From contig JABJQE010000145.1 in the NCBI GenBank assembly GCA_018663565.1, positions 1 through 6,214 on the forward strand: a stretch of DNA of 6,214 nucleotides. The letters are read 5' to 3'. The stretch comes from Phycisphaerae bacterium (GTDB taxonomy: Bacteria; Planctomycetota; Phycisphaerae; Phycisphaerales; SM1A02). The notes below the pieces were generated by a model. The model searched no databases. It was not told where the DNA came from and worked only from the letters and a program-made list of their open reading frames with translations. Positions 1 through 6,214 of the stretch are shown piece after piece. Positions within the stretch are counted from its first letter, which is position 1; every line of letters begins with the position of its first letter. The position numbers were made by a program, and so were the translations under genes.

Positions 1-2389
1 CAATCGGAATATTGTTCTCGGCCTGGCATGCGGTGACACAGGCGCTGCAGCCCGTGCACTTTGAAAGATCCGTTGCCATGCCCCAGCGATAATTCGCGCC
101 TTCGAACTGAGTTTCCTCCCAAAGCGAGAGGCTGCTGATGGAGTGCGAACGATCACGAGCAAAGTCCGGATGGGCTTTGAGTGTGTCGATCGATGCCTCG
201 CGGAACAACAGCGGCAGTCGATCCTGCGTTCCTTGACCGCCAACGGTGTCGATGGCGTAATGATCTTGCGTGGTAATCAACTGCTCGGTGCCGCCAACAG
301 CGGCAAGCTTGCCTGCAGGATTTGACCACAAACGGTCCGACGTGCGAAGTGGGTATGCGTTGAAGCCTGCGCCACTCGCGACGCGGCCGGGCCAATCCCG
401 ACCGTAGCCGAGCATAATTGACACGGTTCCCACGGCCTGACCAGGTTGCACAAGCACGGTGCCCTTGACGGTGTTCTTCCCGAGCGTGATCGAAACGATG
501 TCGCCGGTTGTGACGCCATGTTCATTGGCGGTCTTCTCGCTAATGAGTACCGCATTGTCCCAGGCAAGCTTCGTGATGGGATCAGGCAGTTCCTGCATCC
601 AACCGTTGTTGCTCATGCGACCACCAAGCAATGTGCCAGGAACAAAGTTCACTTCGATGTCACCAGCCTTAAGGTCAGCCTCGGACTGTGTTGAGGCTGA
701 AGTCAACATCGCGATGGTCGCAGCCACGTCAAGGGGCGGTGATTCCAGCACCGGGGCTGGCTCGATCACGCCGTCATGGAGTGCCTTCCGCCAGTTGGCG
801 TCAAATGGCGGCTCTTGGTCCGAGGGAGTCATTGCAAGACCAGTTGACTCCTCCCATGTTCTTCGAACGATTTCGAATCCGCCGGTAGTCTCTTCGCCAG
901 CGACAAGGGCCAGCAACTCAATCACGCTCATGCCATTCCACAGTGCGCGAATCATCGGCTGCTGAATGGAAAGTGTTCCATTCCATGCGCGGCCATCACC
1001 CCAGCACTCAAGTGGATGGGCCCCAACGAGATGCCATTTGCAGGCGGCGGATGACTCGTCATCCTGATCGCCAAAGTGAACGGTGTTGGGAACACGCGCG
1101 GTTGCTTGCAAGAAGTCGAGGTTGGCCGGCGCATCCCAGATTGGATTTCCGCCTATCACAAACAACGTGTCGACCTTGCCAGCTTTCATGTCAGCGGCGA
1201 GCGCGGCAACTGAGCAGGTCTTCATCTCTGGCTCGGCAACGCGAGCATACGTAACGCTGCGACCAACATTCCCAAGGGAGGCGTTGATCAATGCGCACGC
1301 AGCATGCACTGCGGCAGGTTGTGTTCGGCCCGCCATGACGAGTGAGCGTCGGCTGTGAGCTTTCAAGTCAGCAAGAATTGTGCGGCCCATCTCAGATCGC
1401 GGCACAGAATCTCCGGACACCGCTGCGGCAATCTCAAGAGCCAAGGCCGTGATCTGCGCGTTGGACATGGCATATCGATCATCCGCACTTGCACCAGTCA
1501 CGCTGACGCCAGGCTCGATCATGTACACGCGGTTCATATCGCCGTCGTCGGGATCCCGGCGCGATGCCCAGCCGCGGGCCATGGCCAGCATGTCCGGGTG
1601 ATCACCAAGGAAATCGCAATCAAACGACACCACCACATCGGCATTTTCCAGATCTTGCACAGGCCGCAGTGGTCCGCCAAGGGCAGTTTCAAGTCCTTCA
1701 CGCTCAGCTGTGTTTCCGGTTGCGTCCCAAGTGGTCCATTTCGCCTTCGGGAATCGCCTGCGAATGGCACGTTGCATGCGTTGCACACTTGGTGAGCCGG
1801 AGGATGGGCTGATAAATCGCAACCCATCGCCGCCATTCTGAGCGAGCGATTCGCCTTGCGTTGTCCACCATGCGGCAAAGTCGCCCCACGTTTTTCTAGC
1901 CGCAGTTGCAGCCACACCTGGACGAAGATGCACTTGCCGGGTTCGATCGGGGTCATACAAGTCCAGCACGGTGGCCTGTTGCCAACCGGTCAAAGCACCA
2001 AGGCTCCCGGGATGCCCTGGGTTTCCCTCGAGCTTCGTTGGGCGACCGTCGTAACAAGTCACCAGAACACCAGTCGCGACGCCTTCGTGTTCCACGATGC
2101 TCGCGTACTGTTCTGCCACACCAGGAATTGACCCCTCAGGCCGACTTGCGTATGGCGCGATGACTTCTCGGGGCCAACGACGGCAGCCAGTCAAGCCAGC
2201 ACCGGCGAGCGCCATCGAGGCGCCCATAACCTTCAAGAAGCCACGGCGATCGGGCCCGTCCAAGAGCGCCTCGGCACCAGCCGGGAACTCCTTGTACATG
2301 AAGTCACGAAACTCGTCCGTGTCAGCAACCTCATTGAGGCTTCGCCAATATTGCCGGCCGTCCGGGCCGCTTCCATTCACCGATGACAT
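1..2389 (-). CDS. actB: ActB-like subunit of alternative complex III (molybdopterin-oxidoreductase-like, 4Fe-4S), 3' end missing
   Basis: Large iron-sulfur subunit of alternative complex III, expected to pass electrons from quinol oxidation on the outer face of the cytoplasmic membrane. An uninterrupted frame of 796 codons runs from ATG at 2389 off the left edge; family members are near 1000 residues, so the C-terminus is missing. Seen in order: an N-terminal YWRSL motif (residues 14-18) and EFRDF; a Tat-like DRRGFLK motif (47-53) before a short hydrophobic stretch ending LTGC (C69, lipobox-like); a molybdopterin-oxidoreductase-like region with GRPTKLEGNPGHP (115-127) and ECWGD (461-465); a molydop-binding-like region with WMQELPDP near 595; and a first cluster motif C778-x2-C781-x2-C784-x3-C788 followed by QAENNIP. 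No N-terminal CxxCxxxC motif is present, as expected for ActB, whose Mo-type domain is regarded as lacking a working cofactor. The start overlaps actA by 13 nt, with AGGA 9 nt upstream. The YWRSL motif just after M1 supports this start. A related Psr/Phs-type enzyme is less likely given the pentaheme neighbour. Confidence 0.93.
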   Translation of the reverse strand, partial: MSSVNGSGPDGRQYWRSLNEVADTDEFRDFMYKEFPAGAEALLDGPDRRGFLKVMGASMALAGAGLTGCRRWPREVIAPYASRPEGSIPGVAEQYASIVEHEGVATGVLVTCYDGRPTKLEGNPGHPGSLGALTGWQQATVLDLYDPDRTRQVHLRPGVAATAARKTWGDFAAWWTTQGESLAQNGGDGLRFISPSSGSPSVQRMQRAIRRRFPKAKWTTWDATGNTAEREGLETALGGPLRPVQDLENADVVVSFDCDFLGDHPDMLAMARGWASRRDPDDGDMNRVYMIEPGVSVTGASADDRYAMSNAQITALALEIAAAVSGDSVPRSEMGRTILADLKAHSRRSLVMAGRTQPAAVHAACALINASLGNVGRSVTYARVAEPEMKTCSVAALAADMKAGKVDTLFVIGGNPIWDAPANLDFLQATARVPNTVHFGDQDDESSAACKWHLVGAHPLECWGDGRAWNGTLSIQQPMIRALWNGMSVIELLALVAGEETTGGFEIVRRTWEESTGLAMTPSDQEPPFDANWRKALHDGVIEPAPVLESPPLDVAATIAMLTSASTQSEADLKAGDIEVNFVPGTLLGGRMSNNGWMQELPDPITKLAWDNAVLISEKTANEHGVTTGDIVSITLGKNTVKGTVLVQPGQAVGTVSIMLGYGRDWPGRVASGAGFNAYPLRTSDRLWSNPAGKLAAVGGTEQLITTQDHYAIDTVGGQGTQDRLPLLFREASIDTLKAHPDFARDRSHSISSLSLWEETQFEGANYRWGMATDLSKCTGCSACVTACQAENNIPI

Positions 2390-3063
2390 GTGGTGCAGTC
2401 CTGTGAGGGATGAAGATCATTGATGTCTCGCCAACGCTCGCCCTCGGCAAGTCGCTCGGCGGCGTCCCAGTCCCAACCCCATTCCAATTGCGTCACAAGA
2501 TCCGGATCTCGCAAGTGCGGGTCTGGGTAGCGGTGGCACTCGAGGCACCAACTCATACTGAGCGGCTCGACTTGCCAGACACGGTCCATCGTGTCTACGC
2601 GGCCGTGACACTCCACGCAGCTCACGCCCCGCGTGACATGCGCGGAGTGGTTGAAATAGGTGTAGTCGGGAAGATCATGTACGCGGACCCACTCCACCGG
2701 GCGACCAGTGCGGTAACTCTCCCAGAGTGGCTTGAGCAACTCACTCTCTGGGTGAATCTGTGTGTGGCAATTCATGCACGTTTGCGTCGGTGGGATTGCT
2801 GCCTTCGCTGCGACCTCGACTGTGTTGTGGCAATAACGACAGTCCATCCCGAGTTGCCCTGCGTGTACCGCGTGGCTAAATGGAATTGGTTGCACCGGCT
2901 GATAGCCAACGTCAGTCGTCTTCGGGCTGAACCCGAACGCGACTAGGAAAGCAACGTACAACGGGGCCGTCGTGCCGACAACGATGGCTGCCGGCAATAA
3001 CAGATTGGACCAACGAGGAAAAACGAAGTGATATCGACCCATAGATGCACTGACCCCGTGCAT
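2377..3063 (-). CDS. actA: ActA-like pentaheme cytochrome c subunit of alternative complex III
   Basis: Multiheme cytochrome c of 228 residues, expected to carry electrons from the ActB/ActC side of alternative complex III towards a cytochrome c or terminal oxidase. Five CXXCH heme c motifs are visible: C75-H79, C96-H100, C149-H153, C173-H177 and C223-H227, the last almost at the C-terminus. FPRWSN (15-20) precedes one hydrophobic segment (about 21-45), read as a membrane anchor or uncleaved signal with the hemes outside. Five hemes and one N-terminal helix fit the ActA family. The stop overlaps the actB start, and the order actA-actB is that of known ACIII operons. Neither M1 nor M8 (plus positions 3040-3042) has a strong Shine-Dalgarno sequence; M8, just before the conserved FPRW part, is a credible alternative start. 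The alternative reading, a NrfH/c3-type cytochrome, is less likely because of actB. Confidence 0.92.
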   Translation of the reverse strand: MHGVSASMGRYHFVFPRWSNLLLPAAIVVGTTAPLYVAFLVAFGFSPKTTDVGYQPVQPIPFSHAVHAGQLGMDCRYCHNTVEVAAKAAIPPTQTCMNCHTQIHPESELLKPLWESYRTGRPVEWVRVHDLPDYTYFNHSAHVTRGVSCVECHGRVDTMDRVWQVEPLSMSWCLECHRYPDPHLRDPDLVTQLEWGWDWDAAERLAEGERWRDINDLHPSQDCTTCHR

Positions 3064-3084
3064 TTGTGAAAAAAGTTACGAAAC

Positions 3085-3099
3085 AGGATGCCACATCCT
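3085..3099. repeat. Perfect 6-3-6 inverted repeat between tatD and actA
   Basis: AGGATG-cca-CATCCT is a perfect palindrome with a 3-nt loop. It lies 22 nt upstream of the annotated actA start and overlaps the candidate -10 element. On the minus strand a T6 run follows, but 11 nt after the stem, so it is a poor intrinsic terminator. It could be an operator, a hairpin in the actA leader, a weak terminator for tatD, or chance. Confidence 0.4.
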
Positions 3100-3123
3100 C
3101 GTTATTCGGGATGCATCTGTCAA
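3095..3123 (-). promoter_or_regulatory. Candidate promoter for actA (TTGACA, N17, GAGGAT)
   Basis: Reading the minus strand, a perfect -35 hexamer TTGACA (plus 3118-3123) is followed after 17 nt by GAGGAT (plus 3095-3100), which matches only 3 of 6 bases of TATAAT. It sits in the only sizeable gap on this strand, 100 nt between tatD and actA, and is correctly oriented for actA. The weak -10 makes this tentative; a housekeeping sigma-70-like factor is assumed. Confidence 0.3.
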
Positions 3124-3163
3124 GATCTATGCCCCCGCCAACTTCTACTTTCTCAAACCCGTG

Positions 3164-3952
3164 TCAATGAGGTAGTGAGAAACCGAACACCCGCCGAGCC
3201 GTTGCATCGGTCGCAGCATCGAAATCGGCAAGACTCATCCCGCGGCGGGCCGCAAGAAAGCGGGCCACATGAACCACGTTCGCGGGCTGGTTCGGACGCT
3301 GTCCACGAAGAGGCTCCGGGGTCAGATAGGGACTATCTGTCTCCACCATCAACTGATCGAGCGGCACCAGGTCAGACGCCGCAGCCACATCGGCCGCGTT
3401 TCGGTAGGTTACAACTCCCGTAAATGACACGCAGGAACCAAGTTGGAGCACTTTCTTGACCTCATCGGGGCCGTCGGTGAAGCAATGAAAGATGAACCGA
3501 TCCCCAGCAATTGGGGTCTCGCCAAGCAGCCCGAGCACCTCTGCGAGTGCCTTCCGGGAATGAAGTACAAGCGGCAGCGGCCGAGCCCCCACAGAATCAG
3601 CCGCCATAACGACCTCTAACTGGCTTTCCAGCAGTAGTTTCTGGCGTTCAAGGGGTGGATCGGGCCAGTGGCCATCGAGGCCCATTTCGCCCCAGGCCAC
3701 GCAGCGGGGGTTCGTCGCAAGGTCAGCAAGCGCAGCAACATCGTGATCGCGTCCTGCCTCAGAAGGGTGAACGCCCGCCGTGCACCACACATCATCATGA
3801 GCTCCCGCAAGTGCCTGCGTGGCCAAGGAGTCGGGAATATCAACCGCAATGGCCACCATGCCCCTCACCCCGGCCGCCCGGGCGCGGTCAAGCACCGCGT
3901 CCACGCCATCGGCGTATCGGTCGCCGGTGAGATGGCAGTGGCTATCAATCAC
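3164..3952 (-). CDS. tatD: TatD family metal-dependent hydrolase (DNase-like)
   Basis: Cytoplasmic TIM-barrel metal-dependent hydrolase of 262 residues, the usual TatD-family length; characterised members are Mg-dependent DNA nucleases linked to DNA repair or breakdown. Visible motifs: SHCH (H5, H7, metal site), GVHP (60-63), GEMGLD with E89, LHSR with H131, FHCFTDG with H156, and ETDSPYLTP with E204 and D206, then a typical RGQRPNQP stretch. All expected metal-binding positions are present, so the enzyme should be active. The start codon is GTG (plus 3950-3952 reads cac), and IDSHCH follows directly, as is normal for the family. It overlaps the stop of the upstream DUF1573 gene in an 8-nt GTGATTGA, with almost no Shine-Dalgarno sequence, which points to translational coupling. 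Despite the name, TatD proteins are not needed for Tat export, so closeness to the Tat-dependent ActB is not evidence of a shared role. The exact subfamily (TatD, YcfH or YjjV) cannot be settled here. Confidence 0.95.
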   Translation of the reverse strand: MIDSHCHLTGDRYADGVDAVLDRARAAGVRGMVAIAVDIPDSLATQALAGAHDDVWCTAGVHPSEAGRDHDVAALADLATNPRCVAWGEMGLDGHWPDPPLERQKLLLESQLEVVMAADSVGARPLPLVLHSRKALAEVLGLLGETPIAGDRFIFHCFTDGPDEVKKVLQLGSCVSFTGVVTYRNAADVAAASDLVPLDQLMVETDSPYLTPEPLRGQRPNQPANVVHVARFLAARRGMSLADFDAATDATARRVFGFSLPH

Positions 3953-4721
3953 TCTTGGGCACGATCACAGGCACTGGATCAGCCGTAGTTGGAGGCTCGA
4001 AAAACACTCGCTGATTCACGCTCACAACGGCCTCGTCACCATGCGGCAACGCAAAGGTAATCGTGCTTCCAGGCGTGGGGCCCGCTCCATCCGACACCAT
4101 GCTGACTTCTGCTGTCCAAGATGCTGGCGTCGAAGTCTGCTCATTACGCTGACCTGTTTGCTTCCACCCGCCAAATGTGACCGTCAACCGAGGCGGGGCT
4201 GTAATAGAAGGAACCTCCGGCTCGGTGTCAGATTCGATCCACAATCTGGTGTTCCCGAGCCCCTGCGGTGGCCGCAATCTGAGTTTGGAAGGCGAAGCCC
4301 GAAAGGTCTTTGTGGCATGACCAATGGCCTCAACGCCAAGATCAATCGATCCGCCACCACGGAAATATAAGGTCACCATGGCGTCCTTGAGACCGGAATG
4401 GGTCAATTTAAGCCGGACCGGAATCTCCAAGAAATCACCTGGAGCGACGACCTCGCCAGGGACCATGGCCTCGGTACAACCACAACTACTCATAGAACGC
4501 TTGACCTGAACCGGGTTCGAACTCGTGTTCTTTAGCGAGAAGGTGTGCTCGACGTACTTCGGCGTCGACTCAAAGCTCACCACGCCAAAGTCGTGGTTCC
4601 GCTCACCCTGAAGTGGAACCCGCGGCCACAGCCACCATCCTGCTACGACCAACACCGCAATGACCACTGCGGCCACAAGCTGCTGACGTCCCCCACGGGT
4701 TGTCTTGGGTTCAACCTCCAT
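3945..4721 (-). CDS. Membrane-anchored DUF1573 domain protein
   Basis: Protein of 258 residues with no known biochemical function. The N-terminus is short and basic, followed by one hydrophobic helix (about 15-32) without a lipobox, so it is probably anchored with the bulk outside the cytoplasm. Residues about 43-135 match DUF1573, an Ig-like fold: HDFGVVSF, then HTFSLKNTSSNPVQV, the signature SCGCT with C80 and C82, and PGDFLEIPVRL. The C-terminal half (about 140-245) is beta-rich and ends in a proline-rich tail; it may be a second, degenerate Ig-like domain. The ATG has a good AGGA Shine-Dalgarno (plus 4729-4732) 7 nt upstream. It is the first gene of a unit with tatD (8-nt overlap) and is transcribed away from clpB. 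The paired cysteines could form a disulfide or bind metal; this is inference. DUF1573 proteins are abundant in Planctomycetota and Bacteroidota. Confidence 0.85.
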   Translation of the reverse strand: MEVEPKTTRGGRQQLVAAVVIAVLVVAGWWLWPRVPLQGERNHDFGVVSFESTPKYVEHTFSLKNTSSNPVQVKRSMSSCGCTEAMVPGEVVAPGDFLEIPVRLKLTHSGLKDAMVTLYFRGGGSIDLGVEAIGHATKTFRASPSKLRLRPPQGLGNTRLWIESDTEPEVPSITAPPRLTVTFGGWKQTGQRNEQTSTPASWTAEVSMVSDGAGPTPGSTITFALPHGDEAVVSVNQRVFFEPPTTADPVPVIVPKSD

Positions 4722-4749
4722 CCGCCTATCCTACTCCTGCCGATGTGGC

Positions 4750-4771
4750 AGGGTTCTCGTTCTCGAACCCT
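4750..4771. repeat. Perfect 7-8-7 inverted repeat with internal TTCTCG tandem repeat
   Basis: AGGGTTC (4750-4756) and GAACCCT (4765-4771) are exact reverse complements around an 8-nt spacer. Inside lies a tandem TTCTCG-TTCTCG (4754-4765). On the plus strand a CTTTTT run follows directly, which gives it the look of a short intrinsic terminator or leader hairpin. On the minus strand it lies 29-50 nt upstream of the DUF1573 start. An operator for one or both divergent genes is equally possible. Confidence 0.5.
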
Positions 4772-4843
4772 CTTTTTGAGTCATTCAGGCCTAACGACAT
4801 TGGCACACGAGTTGCGACAATGTGATGTACACCGCGGGGCGTC

Positions 4844-4848
4844 AGGAG
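4844..4848 (+). promoter_or_regulatory. Ribosome binding site of clpB (AGGAG)
   Basis: AGGAG ends 7 nt before the TTG at 4856, an ideal spacing. It decides the clpB start: the in-frame TGA at 4823-4825 closes the frame upstream, and no in-frame ATG or GTG lies between that stop and the conserved N-terminal domain. Confidence 0.85.
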
Positions 4849-4855
4849 TCCACAG

Positions 4856-6214
4856 TTGAATATTGATCGCTATACCACCATCGCAAGACAGGCTATTACA
4901 GCCGCACAATCTCTTGCCGTTGAACTATCCCATACTGAGTTTGGCACACTGCACCTCGTGCAAGCCATGCTCTGCGACGACTACGGCATCGCTGGATCCA
5001 TCATCGAGCGAGCTGGCCATCGCCCCGAGGCCCTAGGCGAAATCGTAACGGCCGAACTCAACACCATGCCAACCGTCACGGCATCCAACCCAAAGCCACC
5101 ATCGGCAACCGGACCATTGATGCAAGTCATCAGCGACGCCGAGCAGCTCGCCTCGACCATGGGCGATCAATACGTCTCGGTCGAACACCTGCTGCTCGCC
5201 CTCGCGGAAACGCCCTCTCCCGCTCGCACCGCGCTCTCAGCAACTGGGCTCAACGCATCACTTATTCGAGCAGCTGTCGAAGAGTTGAGGGACGCATCCG
5301 GCGTCGACTCCATTGACGACCCTGATGCAGAGTCGAATTACGAAGCACTCAAGAAGTACGCCGTCGACCTTACGTCCATGGCGCAATCCGGCAATCTCGA
5401 CCCTGTCATTGGCCGCGACGAGGAAATCCGTCGCTGCATGCAAGTGCTGAGTCGCCGCACAAAGAATAATCCTGTCTTGATCGGCGAACCAGGCGTTGGC
5501 AAGACCGCCATCGCCGAAGGACTCGCCCAACGCATCGTTGATCGGGATTGCCCCACCACGCTCCGCTCGTCGCGCATCATGGCCCTTGACGTGGGCGCCC
5601 TCCTTGCTGGAGCCAAATTCAGAGGTGAATTCGAAGATCGCCTCAAGGCAGTCTTACGAGAAGTCACTGCAGCCAACGGTCGCATCGTGCTCTTCATCGA
5701 TGAACTGCACACCATTGTGGGCGCCGGCGATGGTGATGGCGCCGTGAGTGCTGGCAATCTCTTGAAGCCGGCCCTTGCTCGCGGCGAACTTCGTTGCATC
5801 GGCGCGACGACGCTCGACGAATACCGCAAACATATTGAAAAAGATGCCGCGTTCGAGCGACGTTTCCAGCCAGTCTTTGTTGCTGAACCAAGCGTCGAAG
5901 ATACTGTGGCCATTCTGCGCGGTCTCAAGGGACGATACGAAGCGCATCATGGCATTCGCATTCAGGACGCCGCGCTTGTTGCCGCCGCCACGTTGTCAAA
6001 CCGCTACATCGCAGACCGATTCCTGCCGGACAAGGCCATTGACCTCCTCGATGAAGCTGCGTCGCAACTTCGCATTGAAAACGACTCTATGCCGACCGAA
6101 CTCGATGAACTACGGCGACGCATCATGCAACTTGAGATCGAACGCGAGGCACTCAAGAAAGAGAAAGACGAGGCCTCTCAGAAACGACTCGCCACGATTG
6201 AGGCCGAACTTGCA
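4856..6214 (+). CDS. clpB: ClpB AAA+ disaggregase chaperone, 5' half (TTG start, truncated by window edge)
   Basis: ATP-driven hexameric Hsp100 unfoldase that works with DnaK to dissolve protein aggregates in the cytoplasm. The window has 453 codons; ClpB is usually about 860 residues, so AAA-2 and most of the middle domain are missing. Seen in order: a two-repeat Clp N domain (about 1-145, with IARQAITAAQSLA and YVSVEHLLLAL); the linker YEALKKYAVDLT (from Y162); LDPVIGRDEEIRR; Walker A GEPGVGKT (210-217); pore loop AGAKFRGEFE with F255 in place of the Tyr found in E. coli; Walker B LFIDELH (D282, E283); arginine fingers R335 and R336 in FERRF; and the start of the coiled-coil middle domain (from about 413, TELDELRRRIMQLEIEREAL). 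Key residues sit 4 positions later than in E. coli ClpB. The middle domain and absence of ClpC-type UVR features separate it from ClpC and ClpA. The start is TTG with AGGAG 7 nt upstream. It is divergent from the DUF1573 gene, and no recognised heat-shock operator is visible. Confidence 0.96.
   Translation, partial: MNIDRYTTIARQAITAAQSLAVELSHTEFGTLHLVQAMLCDDYGIAGSIIERAGHRPEALGEIVTAELNTMPTVTASNPKPPSATGPLMQVISDAEQLASTMGDQYVSVEHLLLALAETPSPARTALSATGLNASLIRAAVEELRDASGVDSIDDPDAESNYEALKKYAVDLTSMAQSGNLDPVIGRDEEIRRCMQVLSRRTKNNPVLIGEPGVGKTAIAEGLAQRIVDRDCPTTLRSSRIMALDVGALLAGAKFRGEFEDRLKAVLREVTAANGRIVLFIDELHTIVGAGDGDGAVSAGNLLKPALARGELRCIGATTLDEYRKHIEKDAAFERRFQPVFVAEPSVEDTVAILRGLKGRYEAHHGIRIQDAALVAAATLSNRYIADRFLPDKAIDLLDEAASQLRIENDSMPTELDELRRRIMQLEIEREALKKEKDEASQKRLATIEAELA

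Larger units (their letters stand above)
4722..4855. promoter_or_regulatory. Divergent intergenic control region between the DUF1573 gene and clpB
   Basis: These 134 nt separate two divergent genes, so they must hold the start signals for both, apart from distant promoters. Visible inside are the inverted repeat at 4750-4771, a CTTTTTG run just right of it, and Shine-Dalgarno sequences at each end. I see no CIRCE (TTAGCACTC-N9-GAGTGCTAA), no HAIR element and no convincing sigma-32 or sigma-70 promoter, so how the clpB stress response is controlled cannot be read here. Confidence 0.6.

Noticed and set aside
459..965. Plus-strand open frame of 168 codons
   Set aside because: Lies wholly inside actB, whose translation matches a known family throughout; the product has low-complexity, shadow-like composition and no recognisable domain.
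2410..2946. Plus-strand open frame of 178 codons
   Set aside because: Antisense to actA, which has five heme motifs; the plus-strand product matches nothing I recognise.
3071..3099. Intrinsic terminator after tatD
   Set aside because: The 6-bp hairpin is separated from the T6 run by 11 nt, so it does not fit a rho-independent terminator; kept only as a repeat.
3164..3952. Functional link between TatD and Tat export of ActB
   Set aside because: TatD family proteins are cytoplasmic nucleases not required for Tat translocation; the shared name and proximity are not evidence.
3819..4370. Plus-strand open frame of 183 codons
   Set aside because: Antisense across the tatD/DUF1573 junction, rich in Arg and Ser, no domain; explained by the GC-rich complement of real genes.
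4776..4804. Heat-shock type promoter or HAIR operator around TTGAGT upstream of clpB
   Set aside because: Only a single half-site resembling HAIR is present, with no inverted partner, and no sigma-32-like -10 at proper spacing.
4800..4828. Possible sigma-70 promoter for clpB: TTGGCA, N17, TGATGT
   Set aside because: The -35 is acceptable but the -10 matches only 2 of 6 consensus bases; not strong enough to list.
5338..5928. Minus-strand open frame of 196 codons
   Set aside because: Antisense to the clpB AAA-1 domain, which carries all expected catalytic motifs.

Overview
The window holds five protein-coding genes packed with little spacing: four on the minus strand (positions 1-4721) and one on the plus strand (4856 to the right edge). 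The DNA is moderately GC-rich by eye. I found no RNA gene, mobile element, CRISPR array or integration scar. An alternative complex III (ACIII) locus, a single-TM DUF1573 protein and a TTG-started clpB together suggest a Planctomycetota or related PVC bacterium. This assignment is an inference from gene content, not from a marker gene, and Bacteroidota or Acidobacteriota lineages that carry ACIII are not excluded.

Left part (1-3063, minus strand): the first two genes of an ACIII operon (quinol:electron-acceptor oxidoreductase). actA encodes a membrane-anchored pentaheme cytochrome c with five CXXCH motifs. actB encodes the large iron-sulfur/molybdopterin-like subunit and starts inside the last heme-binding motif of actA, giving a 13-nt overlap. 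actB runs off the left edge just after its first four-cysteine iron-sulfur motif, so the rest of actB and any actC-F genes would lie to the left. ActA and ActB are expected to form the extracytoplasmic electron-transfer arm that takes electrons from the quinol-oxidising membrane subunits towards a cytochrome c or terminal oxidase.

Middle part (3164-4721, minus strand): a DUF1573 membrane-anchored protein followed by a TatD-family metal-dependent hydrolase that starts with GTG. Their stop and start overlap by 8 nt, so they are very probably one transcription unit with coupled translation. A 100-nt gap separates tatD from actA. It holds a perfect TTGACA hexamer and a small hairpin, so actA may have its own promoter, although read-through from tatD is possible.

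Right part (4722-6214): a 134-nt divergent intergenic region with a perfect 7-8-7 inverted repeat, then clpB, the AAA+ disaggregase, which starts at TTG behind a strong AGGAG ribosome binding site. clpB is cut by the right edge in the early middle domain. Nothing here forms a clearly new system. The most useful points are the intact pentaheme ActA with its actA/actB overlap, the TTG start of clpB, and the two short palindromes at likely control regions.
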